Source: Amblyornis subalaris
Taxonomy: Eukaryota > Chordata > Aves > Passeriformes > Ptilonorhynchidae
DNA length: 64,000 nt
Direction: 5' to 3'
Assembly: GCA_018881555.1 (NCBI GenBank)
Contig: JACAXG010000079.1
Span: forward strand, 2,422,786-2,486,785
Part shown: in pieces, positions 47,170-60,308 of the stretch
How the letters are laid out: each line of letters starts with the position of its first letter
Numbering within the stretch: the first letter of the stretch is position 1
Program-made: the position numbers and the translations under genes
Notes under the pieces: generated by a model
The model's input: only the letters and a program-made list of their open reading frames with translations
What the model was told of the DNA's origin: nothing
Database searches by the model: none

Positions 47170-50100
47170 GCATGAATGAACTGCTGACAAAGTTACAGTA
47201 TAATATTAAGAATGAGAATAAAATGTTAAATCTCATTTCCTTCCTGCACATCTTGTAATACTTGAATGTGTTTGTTAGGCTAAATCATGTCAAATTTGGT
47301 AAATTGTTTCATTGAAGGTGAGTAGTAGAGAGCCATTAGGCTGTTTTATGTAAGCTAATGATTTAAACTGTATCTAGTACTACTCAAGGACTGGATATGG
47401 TAAAACTTGAACTTGGTGGCTCGAAGATGACACAGTGCATTCCCATACTTTTATGGGAATGAGGTCTTGCTCCTGAGTGACAACTTTCGTCTCAGAGTCC
47501 ACCTGCTTATATTTGAAGCCAGGGATCTTTTTTTCCTATGTACATAATTTATCTGATTTTTATCTGAGCACTCACTCTGTATCGTAAGGTCTTCTTCACC
47601 TCATTTCTAATGCCTTCCCTTGTCCTTGCTGCTTGGAATACTTTTACATATTGGCAGACTATCACGTCTCATTGCTCCTCTCCCTTTCCATGTTGTTGCT
47701 GAACGAAAGAAGTCCCCATATAAATTACTAAAGAACTCCGCTGATGACTTCTCTTCACACCTTCCTGTACTATCTTTTCACCAATTATTCATCCATAAAA
47801 GGACATTCCTTCTTGCGCTTCTTATTTTGAAATTACAATCCAAGTATAATAAATTATGCAGATGCAAAAAGATCAAAATGTGCCAAACTGATCATGCCCA
47901 CAAACATCCACCTGCTGATATTGTCCATGCTGATTTATGAAACTTTGAATTTCTCAAAGAAATCAAGAAACAGCAAATATTTGATTTTTCTAGTGAAGTA
48001 GCAGGTGCTAATATGTATAGCAAAACCTAGGACATCCCTTCATAGGAGTTTCAATTCATCCGAGTCCTTTACATTGTAGAAGTTTTGATTACTCATTGAA
48101 TCCACAGGAACTTGGGTTTACTGGCTTCAAAGTTCTTCGTAATGAAAGACCTGTAAATAATTTACTTAATGCAAGAAGTCATTAACATTATATACCAGGA
48201 TGCCATGTGTAACAGGCATGTCTTATTTAGCACCACGCTGTTATTGGTGCCCATGGAACCTGACCCTGTGTGGTGTTGCTCTGTTTTGATAGCTTTTTCA
48301 GACTAGATTAAATATGCGAGAAAGGTTGCCATTTTAATTTGACCCAACACAGGTTGCAAAATTAATGTGTAAACAGACCTATTATATAGTAACTGGGAGT
48401 TGGTAAGTGAACAAAGACTTCACCGGTTTTGTCCCTTTTAATCCCTCTGTGAATAACTGTGGTATAAGTGGAACTGAAAATAATTGTGTTGCAAAAATGT
48501 TAAGAAATTTGATTGTTCAAAACTGATAGTCACTGTAATACTTTGTTTGACTCAAGGATGTTTTTGGTTCACTTTTCAAACAATTTAACAAGTACAATGT
48601 GTTAAACTTAAAAAGTTTAAGGACCTATAGTAGGGAAAAACATATGAGACATTACCTTAAATTCCTTTTTTCTTTTATGTCTTTCCTTCTTGTAGAAGTG
48701 TTACATTTAGTGTAAATTTCTGAAATATTCATTGATATCCTGGTTATGGTCAGCTCCCCTGCCTCAGAAGTGAAAGATTTCAGTTCTAGAGCAGAGTGTC
48801 TTTCATCAGAGTTAGAAATTAATCAGAATTCAGTATAATAACTTCAAACTTAAATCTTCACCTGTTCCAGCATACCCAAACTGCTGCCTGGACTCTAATG
48901 TAAGCTGAGAGCATAGGACAAACAGAGGAAATACAGGTGATAAACAAATCTTCCTTTGCTTTTCTTGTTGATTTGCAAGTCCAGTCAAAAATGTAAGGGG
49001 TTCATTCAAAACCTATTTTTTACATTTAGTTTTTCTAGATTATTTAATTTTAGTTTTAAAGGTAATGGCCAAATGAGTACAAAAGTTGCTAATGGCTTCA
49101 GAATAATAAAATGTTCACTGGAAAGGTTGCCCAGATATGTTTTGTGCTCAACAACTGAGGTTTTATTTAATTTGTATCTCATCACACTTACAATGAATCT
49201 TGTATTAGGCTTTATAATACAGGAATTGGCTTGAAACTAATAAATGCCCTGGTAGAAAACAGTTGGTTAACTAATGCATTATTTTAGCAATTGGAGGTGT
49301 GGAGGACAAGGGAAAGCTGATGATGAGGAAAGTTCAGGAAAAAATCTGAAGATCCGGCACCAAAACAGTTGCTATTAATAAGATGGGTAGGGGCTCAACA
49401 AAGGACTAGAGGAATATGAGCTGCTTCAAGGGTAATATGAAAAAGAGACAGAGGAAGCAGGACCAAAATTTCTAGTCAGAGGCTATCAGAGAAGGAGCAG
49501 AGCAAAATAGTGAAGTTTTCAGTCACAGAGAAGCAAGGTAAAAAATCATTGCAGCAGTAATTAACATTTTTGTCACTCATGACCTTAGCTTTCCAAGTCT
49601 TCAAATATTATTATTGTTGACATTTTGTAAAAACACAGCAGCCAGGGTATTAATAAAACATTCCCCTTCAGTTTCATTAGTGTATAGGTTACGTAAATGT
49701 ATTTCTATTGTTTATTTACCGGGAACATGCAAAGCTGAGTTCCTTATTTCTGATGGTTATGACCTCTAGCTAATATAGTAATCATTGCTGCTAACATCAA
49801 GATTCAAGAGTGATTTTCTGTTCACACTTTTCATAGACAGACAGGCATAAATTCCTGTTGGTATACATGGACAATTATCAAAATAATATTGTTTAGCAAA
49901 TCTAGACTTTGACATACTCATACCAAAAAACCCCCACCTTTTCAGATTGTCTTAAAATAAATACATATTTTTTATATTTTATATATATATATATTTTTAT
50001 AATATTATTCCATGAAGTTAAGAAAAGGAGAGCAATTACCACTACAAATAGTTTCCTGCATAATCTAATTACAGCTTAAATGTAAGGATATAACATATAA

Positions 50101-53100
50101 GTCACCTCAGTTGCCAATATTTATAGTTTACCAAGAAAAATAAATGTACTGCATACATTCCATAGAAACCATTTGTGGAAGACAATGTTCACTTATGCAA
50201 ATACTAATACAATTGCAAAGATGTCTGCCAGGAAGATAAAGAAGATACAGTACAGAGGAGTAAAGCACGGTCAGATAATTTGACACCAAAAAGCAGCAGC
50301 TATGTGGTTTGGCAAGGTATAAGAGAAAATGTTCTTTCACCTGCCAGGGACAACACGTTCTGGTTTTAGTGACATAAACAGCTCCTCTAATTTTCACCTT
50401 GTACATAGGTAAGCACACCTATACAGAATGGAGAGCCCTGAAGCTACGAATGCATGATGAACCAAGCCTCAAAAGATTTATTCACATCCCTAGAGTTGCA
50501 TAATTAAATTACAACCTGCCTTGTTAGTACCTATTTTGTGGAACATGTCTAAAGTGGTGCTCAACAATTCTGCTGTCTGTTTTCTTCCTTACTTCTATAA
50601 CTTAGGTTCAGAGACATGCTGAATGTCTAGGACAACTTGAGCAGATGTGAAGAAATGAGACCCTCTGTTCTTCTCCAGCACCCCTGCGCAGGTAACACTG
50701 GACACCAAGAGAGATTTAGGCTCCTGGGGCCCCATCAGCCTTCCCTCTCACAACTGCATCCACTGAGCTAAATTTAAACACTCCTACTGAGTTCAGTGAT
50801 ACAGGATCAGGCTTTGTTGCCCCATGACTCTGCCCAGGTAATATCCACCTGAGGTGTCAGTTTTGAGATCCTTAGTTTGCTGTACCCATAGTTCCAAATT
50901 AATTTCATTTGATTCACAAGGAAATGGTAAGTATCCAGTTCTGTGGGAGGACTGGTGGTGTCGGGTTGTACATGTTCCTTTCCCCACTCTGGTGTTTCAC
51001 GCTGTTGTTGATACCCCTCTTACTATGATGGCAGTTTCAGTTACAGAGACCACAAATCTGTGGCTGCTAGTTCTCCCTAAAATCCAAATTCACTGCTTCC
51101 CCTGGCTCTCCCCTGATCTCATCTCTGCTCTATGAGTCCCATGTCAAGGCCAAGGTAAACTCTTAGTGAGGCACTAAGGTATCTGTGGTCTAAACCAAGT
51201 GACCACACATGCTGCTAATGCCTACAAGCCCCCACTTTACTGTGTTTAGTGTTATTGTTAACATAATCAGTGATATGCCCAAGAATCTTCTTGAGCTTGG
51301 TTAATTTTTTCTCCTTTTTCTGGAGGAGAATTCCAGTTTTCAAATTCCTTCCATCTACAACTGAGTCTCCAGCCTCTTTCTTGGAAAACTGAGAGTATCT
51401 GTCTGCCAGATCAAACAGCTCTTACAGCTCTGCCTGTTTATGCAGGGTACCCTGTAAGTACTGGGGGGATTTAGCAGATGAGCCTTGCATTCCAGTAGTC
51501 CTCCCCATGACTTGTTATCATCTAATAGCACACTTTTCAGCCCAGACTATTTTTATGTGTCTGTTAGAAGTTTGTAATATGTGTTAGGCAGTGTTATAAA
51601 TAAAAACTGCAAAGCTTAAAAAGATGGAGATTGATACTCTAGGCATGAGTTGTTGTTATTATTGTTGTTGTTATTGTTATTGTTATTATTGCAATCCAGT
51701 AGATTTTATAGGATCAGGCAGAAAACTAGCATCCTTTGTCAGGATTTTCCTACTTTCTTACCCTACTGGAAACTAAGTAACATAGTAACCAAGAGTTAAA
51801 TCTCAATTGAATGTCAACATGCTGACTTTGCAACTTAAGATACACCACGTGTGTTGCAGACACCATTCTGATTAAGAGAATTCATCACAGTGCCTGTATG
51901 CAATTTTTTTTGCTGATGAAGCTGATTTCTGTTTCAGAAACCTTTGTTACTGCTCTGCAGATAAGAATATTGTAGAAAAATCCATGAGTCTAACTCTCCT
52001 TGGAATGCTGCCAACTGTTTTAAGTCTCAAAATTAACTTAACTCAGCCCTATTCACAAGATCAATCAGTTCCCTCTCAAATATATTTTATGTGAAGCAGA
52101 TTTGTGAAAAGTGTTTCTTAAGCAGTGCAATTTCAGTGCAGCTATTGTGGCAGTGCATATGCATCATCAAATCGTTGCCTGGGAATGAGATTGCTTGATC
52201 TATTATGCAGCCACAGCCATAAGAAACACACTGTGCTCCTATTTATTGCTTTTTGCTGTTTGCAACTCACTTGATAAGTGCATTTGCATGAAATTGTCCA
52301 TTTTTCCCTTCTGAGTACTTTGTCACAATTTTCCAGCAATAACGACAAAATAGTCTGTTAATAACATGAATTGACAAGTTTTTTAGCATGACCATTGCAT
52401 TCTCATCAATACCTAACAAAATGAGATAATGAAAAGTCTCATTCTTAGTCCTGGCAAGTCACAGTTGCATTTTCATGTTAGTGAACAAACAGAAATGAGA
52501 CAGTCCTCCCAAACAGAGATTAAAAGAATGTAGTTCATTCAATAAGCAGAGGCAACAAAAGAGTATTCATCAAAGCCAGGAGGATAAAGGAGAGACACAG
52601 TGGTTTGGAATCACATTTGTGTTCCACTACTTTGCTGAAGTTCAGTGTTGCTCAGGATGTAACCTGAAACTAGAAGCAGGTTGTCATTGTTTGCCTTCTG
52701 ACACATCTTAGATTAGTGGCTTTCTTTAGACCTTTTGTCTGTAAAACAGATAACCTGCATACCCCAAGAACTTTTAAAGTTGTTTTTTTGTTGTGTAATA
52801 GAACACTTGTAGGGCTTGGAGCCTGTTCTCACAGTGCCTATCCTTTCCTCTCTTTGTGTTCCTCACTTTAAGCCTGGTTTCTTTCAAGGAGTGAAGAACA
52901 GCCGTAACCTGTTATAAAGTCTGGCACTTCCCTAGCCTGTATCCTGCAGTGTTTAAGTACTCTAAAAAATGGGGCAAGCTTTAGAAAACACAGCCTTCCG
53001 TCTGATTTCATGCATCTAATAATAGCCTCTCAGGCGAGGAACAGTGCATGTGCCTCACATAAGCGATCACAGTGTCAAAGCAGACAGAGACATACAAGCT

Positions 53101-55954
53101 GCAAGCTCAGAAAAACAGATCTACAGGCTGCTGATAAGTGTGTGTTCTTTCCATAAGGGACAAAGACATCAATTCAATATTGGGATTGCCAACATGGAGA
53201 GAAGAAAAAAATTTTCTTCCCCATGGTTTTAGCATAAAAGGATTTATGCAGCTCTCACTGTTCTCATTGAGGACTGGCCTGAGTCTTTCTTGCGTGTGAT
53301 TTTGTGGCTTATTTGCTTTTTTGCATTACTCCGTGGATGTTGGCAATAAGGTTGCACTTTCTGAGTGGTTAAATATGTTAACATTAATAGATAGAGATAT
53401 TGAAAGCTGTTGTGCAGTGCTGTGATCATATTAGCTTTCCAAGCAAAACTTTCCTGAGCAGAAATAGCAGTGTGCTTGTCTGTCCTAGATCAAAACAGCC
53501 ATCAGGCTTCCGTTTAAAATTGCACTGATTCTGCATCTGTATGCTAGTCTAGTTCAAGCCAAAGAACACTGTGTACATTAGCATTTCACAACTTAGTAAT
53601 CATTCTCAAACATTATGAGTTTCTGTAGAGACTCTTGGAATTAGATGTGTTGCTTTTCATAGGAGGAAAAACAGTTATATTCAAAATACTGCAAGGAAAC
53701 TAACAGGAAAATACTAAAAAAAAAAAAGAGAGAGAGAAAATAAAAGATTGAGAGTATATTCCCATTTGTCACAATCTCCTTTTCCCAGAGCGCTACATAT
53801 ATTAAATTCCTCATGAAGCACTCATTCAGTTATGCTAGCAAAGGATATCATAACATTAACTTACAAAATGACGTAGAAGGTTGTTGCTCCTCTGTTCTTT
53901 CACTTGTTAAAACCTTCATTGATACTATTAATCATCATAGAAGCACTGCAGGGCCCTGAGTTTTCATCTTTTTACATAGATGAATGAAACACTGATTGAT
54001 GTCAATGTATTTATTGGCAATTTGAAGGGTTTTTTCTTCCTGACAGTAGTTTATATGATCTTCTGAATTTCCCATGTTCTGTAGAAGTATCAGTGAGAAG
54101 AAAATAAAGGGATGCAAGTCTAAGCAACTTTTTCCCTTTCTGAAACAAGAGCTCCAATAGGTTTATATTTAAGTTACAGAAAGAGTCCTCAATTATTTAA
54201 TCTTTCTTTTCTAATTTATTTAATCTCTCTCTTGTTCATTCACATCAATACTTGGATTGTGTTGTTGACCATAGCAAGCCCCAGGCAGGCAAAGTGCTAC
54301 ATTAGCCCAGCCAGTTTGAATTAAAAATGTCTTTGTTACACAGAATTGTATATTTTCTTAATTTATTCATTCAGGAGATTGGCAGTTAGAAAAACTAATA
54401 AAGGTTTCTAGAACCAGTGAAGAGTATTTTACTTTTGCCTGAGGATGTTCATCCAGCAGATTCGTGCCACTTAATTAGCGCAATTTTTTACTTGAGGTGT
54501 ACTAATGAGAATGAGAAATAATCAATGATGGTAATTTCAGTGATATTCCAATAAGGGACCTGAACATCGTCTTCTAAACAGGCATTGGGTTGCTCCTAAG
54601 AAACCTTCCAGATTTAGTCTCTCAAGTCTGTATTGCAAGTTCACAGCATGAAGTCCAATGATCCATTCAGAACTTACAGAACTCATACTCTTTTTACAGA
54701 TTTCAGTTCTGACACTTAGCTGCTTTGGCTCAGCAGTAACTCCTGATGATGTGAAAGCTCTCAGAATGTATGGAAAGGACATCTGTGGGGTAGGGGTCTA
54801 CTATCCTTGTCTAAAAGATTTCTAGTAGTGATTTGTGTTATAATTTCAGTCAAGAGAACAGTTAATAGTAGTTAAAACCTGATCTGATTCTGGTGCTGAA
54901 TTTCCTATGGTTCTGCTACTTCCTGGCAGTGTTCAGACTCTTTCAGTTTACCTTGCAGAACTCAGGCCACAGTTGCACCCTTATACCTGAATAGAAATAA
55001 ATTGAAGTAAATTAAAATATACTGCCGCCTATTTCTTAGCATGAGAAGAATTCCAGAGCAAAAGCAATACTTCCACACTGAACTTTGCTAGAATAATACT
55101 TTTTTTTAATTGAACATTACAATAAAATTCTGTAACAGTACACTGAACTTACCATACAAAACATGTATATAAATTCAATAGAAGACATTGTTAATTTGGC
55201 AGTGTTTCATCAGACATCTTAGTTATCTGATTGCATTAATGCTACATATCCAAATTCTCCTTGTTCTGCTGTTATATCTCTCCCCACTGGAATCCAAGCC
55301 CTGGAGTCAAATAAGAAAATATCCCCTACTCTTTGAACATGTTGGATCAAAGGAATGAACGACATCTCTGATCTCTAAGAACAGAAAAGCACACACTTTG
55401 GTAAGATCTTGCTCACTGTTAAGAAATCATGACTGAAGACACAACACATGGTTAAAACAGTTAGGACCAACCCATGAAGTCCAGAGCTCAAGCTTCATCT
55501 GCAACTAAATTAATGGGATTTCTGGTGTTAGTGTTCATTCAGTCCCACACTGAAAACTGCAGATCCAACTTTTCTGTGTTTGGAACATGATGTTTAAATA
55601 TGCTAAAAATCATTAAGCTTTTCTCTAGCTAGGCTTAGTTTAAGCATTTCTGAATCCCTCATACCAGTCTGGGGGGTTTTGCTGGCTTCCTGATCCATTG
55701 ACATCACTTCAATTGCTATGAGAAAATATCTCTTTCAATCAAATAAAATAGTATCATTAGCTGGTTCAGAAAACTCCTCAGGCGTTAAAGAGATGCTGTG
55801 GAGCCAAGTGCTCTCTGTTAACCGGTTCGTTCAGACTGCTGGGTAAAAGTGACCATCTGCAGCATAGTGCATCCCAAAATGCAAGCAGTAAATCAGCCCG
55901 CACACCCTCGGGCACGCTGGAGTTGTCAATAGCTGGGATGCAGACGGGGAGCTG
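47170..55954. other. Intergenic sequence without recognised genes
   Basis: AT-rich DNA with scattered short open frames that show no family signature. It has an AT dinucleotide run near 49980-49995 and a trinucleotide microsatellite at 51649-51690. No RBM47 coding block was found. Confidence 0.55.
51649..51690. repeat. (TTG/TTA)n trinucleotide microsatellite
   Basis: Fourteen trinucleotide units mixing TGT and TAT-type repeats (tgttgttattattgttgttg onward) in intergenic DNA. Confidence 0.9.
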
Positions 55955-56195
55955 TATCCCGTGTAAGAGATGCCTCCCGTGCCCTCGGGAGCGCGGGTGG
56001 GCCGGAGCCGCCGGTGCCCGGCTCGGCATTGCCACCTCCCGGCCCAGCCCCGGCACTCCCGCCCGGCTTTCTGCTGGATTCCTCTCTTGTTTCCAGGCAG
56101 CCCGAGCGTGGGCAGCGTCACAGGCACTTCGAGCCTCCTCGCAGTGCTGCCGGGCGGGTTTCGCCATACTCTGGCCCTAGGGGGAGGCCTGGTGA
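55955..56195 (+). promoter_or_regulatory. Small CpG island, possible alternative promoter or first exon
   Basis: A sharply bounded CpG-rich block (gagcgcgggtgggccggagc, ccgccggtgcccggctcg, gtgctgccgggcgggtttcg) stands in AT-rich intergenic DNA. It ends in a plus-strand donor-like sequence GCCTG|GTGAGC at 56191. By synteny RBM47 should lie downstream on this strand, so an RBM47 5' noncoding exon is possible. No coding signal was recognised. Confidence 0.4.
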
Positions 56196-58300
56196 GCAAG
56201 GAAAGATGGGGCACAACGGCACTGGGGATCTCTGCATGCAAACCCACCTGCAACGGTATAAAGGTGCTTTAATGTATATGAGGTGTGTGGATTCAGATAG
56301 GACACTGCAGGTCCTCACTGTGTTTTCAAATGCTGAGCTAGGCTGAGGATTCATTGTTGCACCAGGGCCATCCTCACCTATCCACTTCCTTGGCACTACG
56401 TGTTTCTGGCTGACTTTTGGCCAAAGTTCAGTGTTTCTTAAATAGCACCCAGAACAAATGGGAAGTGGCCTACAGCCTCATTTTCCTTCCCTGTGCTTCC
56501 CCATTTATCTCACCCTTCTATATAACCAATAGTTAGTAGGGACATATGACATTTGTCCATCACAAAAATAGAGCTAGGCTTAAAAATGTGTTCATTTGAC
56601 AAAGGGGCTAGAGCTAATGCCTTTTTACCACACCTCTTATCCTAGGATTTCTTATCACCTCTGTGCCAGATAACACTGGTGGAACGGGCACCTGAACACT
56701 CCATGGCCATATCAGTGCAAAGTCTGATGGCTTAACTTAAGCTGTTGCGCAAGACAGTTCAAGTTAAGCTGCAGGGCATTGCACAGATAATAGAAAATGC
56801 CCCTATATTTTCTTCCGCCAGCAGAACTGAGAGGGGCATGCATTCAGAGAGTGGCATACAGCTGGGAGCTGTATGCATTGTGACTCTCTGGTATTTTTTT
56901 CTGTGAATACTTTGTGTATGACTTCTATCACACCTTTCACTGGGGGCTTTTAACAAAAGTGTACATAGAGCTTGGTCTTATTTAAAGTAGAGTGAAAGAT
57001 ATCATTCCATTGAAGTATTTCTCAGCTTGCTGTGTATGAAACATTTTAACATCAAATTCAGAAAATACACCCTCCACTTGCAACTTTACAGGTGCATTTT
57101 CCATTTAAATCTCATTAACACATCAAAACATTAAAGTACTGAGTGGTTAATAAATACAACAAAAACAGCAGAAAAAATCATATAGTTAGCATTATATAGC
57201 TTTTCTTCTGCGCCTCTGGTGGGATGAATATGCCTATCTATACAGCAGTCGAGGAGCCATTTTAATTAGAATTTAAATTAGATTTTCTAGACCTGCGAAG
57301 AAGAAGGAGGCAAAAATAGGCCAAAAGATAGTATCAACTGCAGAGAAACNCATCATGCCCCGGCAGTGTCCTGGTAAAGACCGTAATGTTCTCTAGCATG
57401 ATGACACTGGAGAATGAAAGTGTTGCAAGCTCTGTCCCAGGAAGAGTACTTATGTGAGAACTTCAGACTAGCAGGCATGAAGAGGGTTTCTTCATATTTG
57501 AACATCTCAGGAAGATGTGTAAGACAGAGGAAAACCTAACTATAAGCAGTGTTTTACATTTCCTGCATCAGTGGCTTTATATGTCATTTTCCTAAGGAAA
57601 AACTAATTTGATGAAAATTTTGTAATATCCTGTGTCAAAGCTAGGCTTCTTAGTACATGCCAGTCTTCAGGACTGGCAGGTCAGCACTTTCACCACCTTT
57701 CCATTAAGATAAATTTAATTGTTAAAAAAGGAAGGCCCATGGGTCTGCTGTTTCTCAAAAAGAGAAGAAATCATGGTGCTAATTGAGAGGCAAACTTCTT
57801 AGACCCTGTTTTTTCCTAGATGCAGGTCATGAACTCAAACTTAACTAGATTTAGAGAGCTGACTGGGTAAAAGTATCAACATCTGGGGTCCCACAGATCG
57901 GGGTAACATTTACTGCAAGGTCAATAGCTGTAATCTGGATGCTGACTTATTTTTTCACTTAGTCATCAGAGTGCTGTGAAAGTAAGTGTCTGGGCTGGTA
58001 CTGACTAATGTGTGTTATCACTATAATTATCAGTGCATTTTGACATATTTTTTCTTGCTATAGGATCATCTCAGAGTATCTAACAAGCATGCAAGCCAGA
58101 ACGCAATATTTTTTCTTCCATAAGGACTAGTGGCATATAACTGCACTATTTTATGGCCGCAGATATTTTCAGGCTTTTTCGTTTATTAAATGACGAAATG
58201 TTTCGTTCAGCTCGGGAAAATGACTGGTCTTGGCTGTTGCTCCCAGCACAGAGAGCGAGGAGCCTCTCATGCCTTTTTTCCCCTGCAATTCTGCGCTTGT

Positions 58301-58317
58301 CCAGCAGGGGGAGCTGC
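58301..58317 (+). promoter_or_regulatory. CTCF-like motif
   Basis: The sequence ccagcagggggagctgc matches the CTCF core CCASYAGRKGGCRS except for A in place of the usual C after the G run. It sits in a GC-richer patch, 58.2-58.33 kb. Confidence 0.35.
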
Positions 58318-60294
58318 AGGAACAAGGCGCCAATTTCTCTCAAACTTAGCCTAAAGCAAAATACCTGGGATCATTTGTCAGAAGAGTTCCCCTTTGTCTA
58401 CGCTACTGTATGCTACAGTTATTATCAACTGATTTAGTCTTCGTTTTGCAAGGAGTAAAAGGTCTATCAAGTAATTAGACAGTGTTTTCCAAGCTCTGGT
58501 GTTGAGTACTCATTTATAGCAAATCTTTTGAGTTTCAGGGGTCAGTCATTAGCAACTGAGTACATGACAGCTGTGCAAATCCAGGTAGAAGAGACATAAA
58601 TATGGTTGAAAGGGAAAGTTTGTTTAGCTTTTTATTACTTAGTGCAGTATTTTTAAACAAACAAAATAGTGCAACAAAGCAAAGGAAACTGAAATGGCAG
58701 CCTAAGTAAATTGACTGTGCATGATAATATGTATTTAACTATGGATGAAAGGAAGTTTAGCTATCTATTCAGCATGTAATTTTTCCTGTACCTTACCTAT
58801 ATATTGGTCGGTTTCATTACTAAAATGTATTCATCCTGATGGTGTATCTTCATCTATATCCTCGTTCTTTTTCAGGGAATTTTTTTTCTTATTGTTCATT
58901 TGTCTTACCATAGTACTCTGTCAGGACCAGATCCTGTGACAAGTTCTCTGCATGGGTTTGATTTCATTCCTACACTTGTGCCAACAAATGCGTTTGTACT
59001 TCCGTGATGGTGGGATTGCATGTAGACCCAGGGAACAATGGCAGCAAATAGACAACTTACATGCTCTAAGTCGAACAAGTGCAAAGCTCTCTGTAGGATT
59101 TTGGCCTTATTCATACCAGGTTTATCAAATAATTTCCATCTAGTTAGGTTTTGCTGGCTAATTTGGTCATTATCTTTGGTCCTCATGTCTCTTTCTCAAA
59201 CTGTGCAGTGTCATGGTGATCTTTTTTCTTCTCTTATTAGGTATTTGTTAGACGAAGACATATTACCTTTCATTTACCAAGTTGAGTACTGTAATAAACT
59301 GGAAATAACTGGCCAGGTCCTAAAAGCATTTGACATTCATGCGCAAGGAATTAATATAATGCCTTTTGGCACCCCAATAACTGGATACTTATACTGTGTT
59401 TTTGGCCTTACTCCCTTTTATAAATGCTCAGTGTGCAGCTCTGGCAGAGCTTCATGTTCTGGCATAGGCTGTCACACTACAACTTCTTCCATTAGGTGTG
59501 CATTTAAACTGTGGAACAGAAGCAGCCTCCAGGCCAGGTAGAAAATACCCAAATCTATACTTGATCAAAATTTGGGTTTAGATATGCGTCCAGAACTAGC
59601 ACAGCCTCTGAAGTAGTCTTTTTGGGTGGTTTTCTCAATGCTTCCTCAAAGCTCCAGAGCCATGGTCATGAGAGTTGACATGACAGTTTGTAGAATATAT
59701 AACCTTGCAGTCCTATTCTCCTTCTGTTCTTCTGCCTGCTGGTTATATCAGCCTGACAAGCTCCTAAATCCAGATGAAAAAGCAGCAGAATCTTACTGAG
59801 GTGGTTTGTCTTATCTGCTTACTTCATCACATGGTCAAAGGATGCATTAACNACCACTTCACTGGGGATAAATTTATGTTGGTCCTGCCACACACAGAGA
59901 TGTTACAGTCAGGAATTGCTTCAGTCAGATTGAGACAGACAAATTCCCTTTTCAAAGAATGGGTGAGGCAAAGCCAGAGCTTGTTCTGGAAGCTTTCCAT
60001 GCCAGACTAGGTGATAATGTCAGATCCCCTCTTTTCTTTAATCAAAAGGATGAACTTTTAGCATGTGTCAGTTTATTTGTTTAGAGTTACTTGATCAGCT
60101 GGAAGCAGGACAGGGTCACAAGGGATAACCACAGAGCAGCCAGGCTGGGAGTGGACCTTATAGAGCTGTGCAAGTCTTGAACTAAGAAGGAAGAAAATAG
60201 GAGGCTGGGCTGCCTCTGCCTCAACAGGCAGGGTCACCACGGTTTTGGGGGAGGAGATGATGTAAGGAGGTTGCAGCTGCACATATGCCATGCT

Positions 60295-60308
60295 GGGGGG
60301 GGGGNGGG
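60295..60308. repeat. G homopolymer with one undetermined base
   Basis: A run of G contains an N at 60305. Other single N positions are 18098, 57350 and 59852. Confidence 0.9.

Noticed and set aside
59038..59541. Plus-strand open frame of 167 codons
   Set aside because: No recognised motif, AT-rich, and about the length expected once or twice by chance in 64 kb of six frames.
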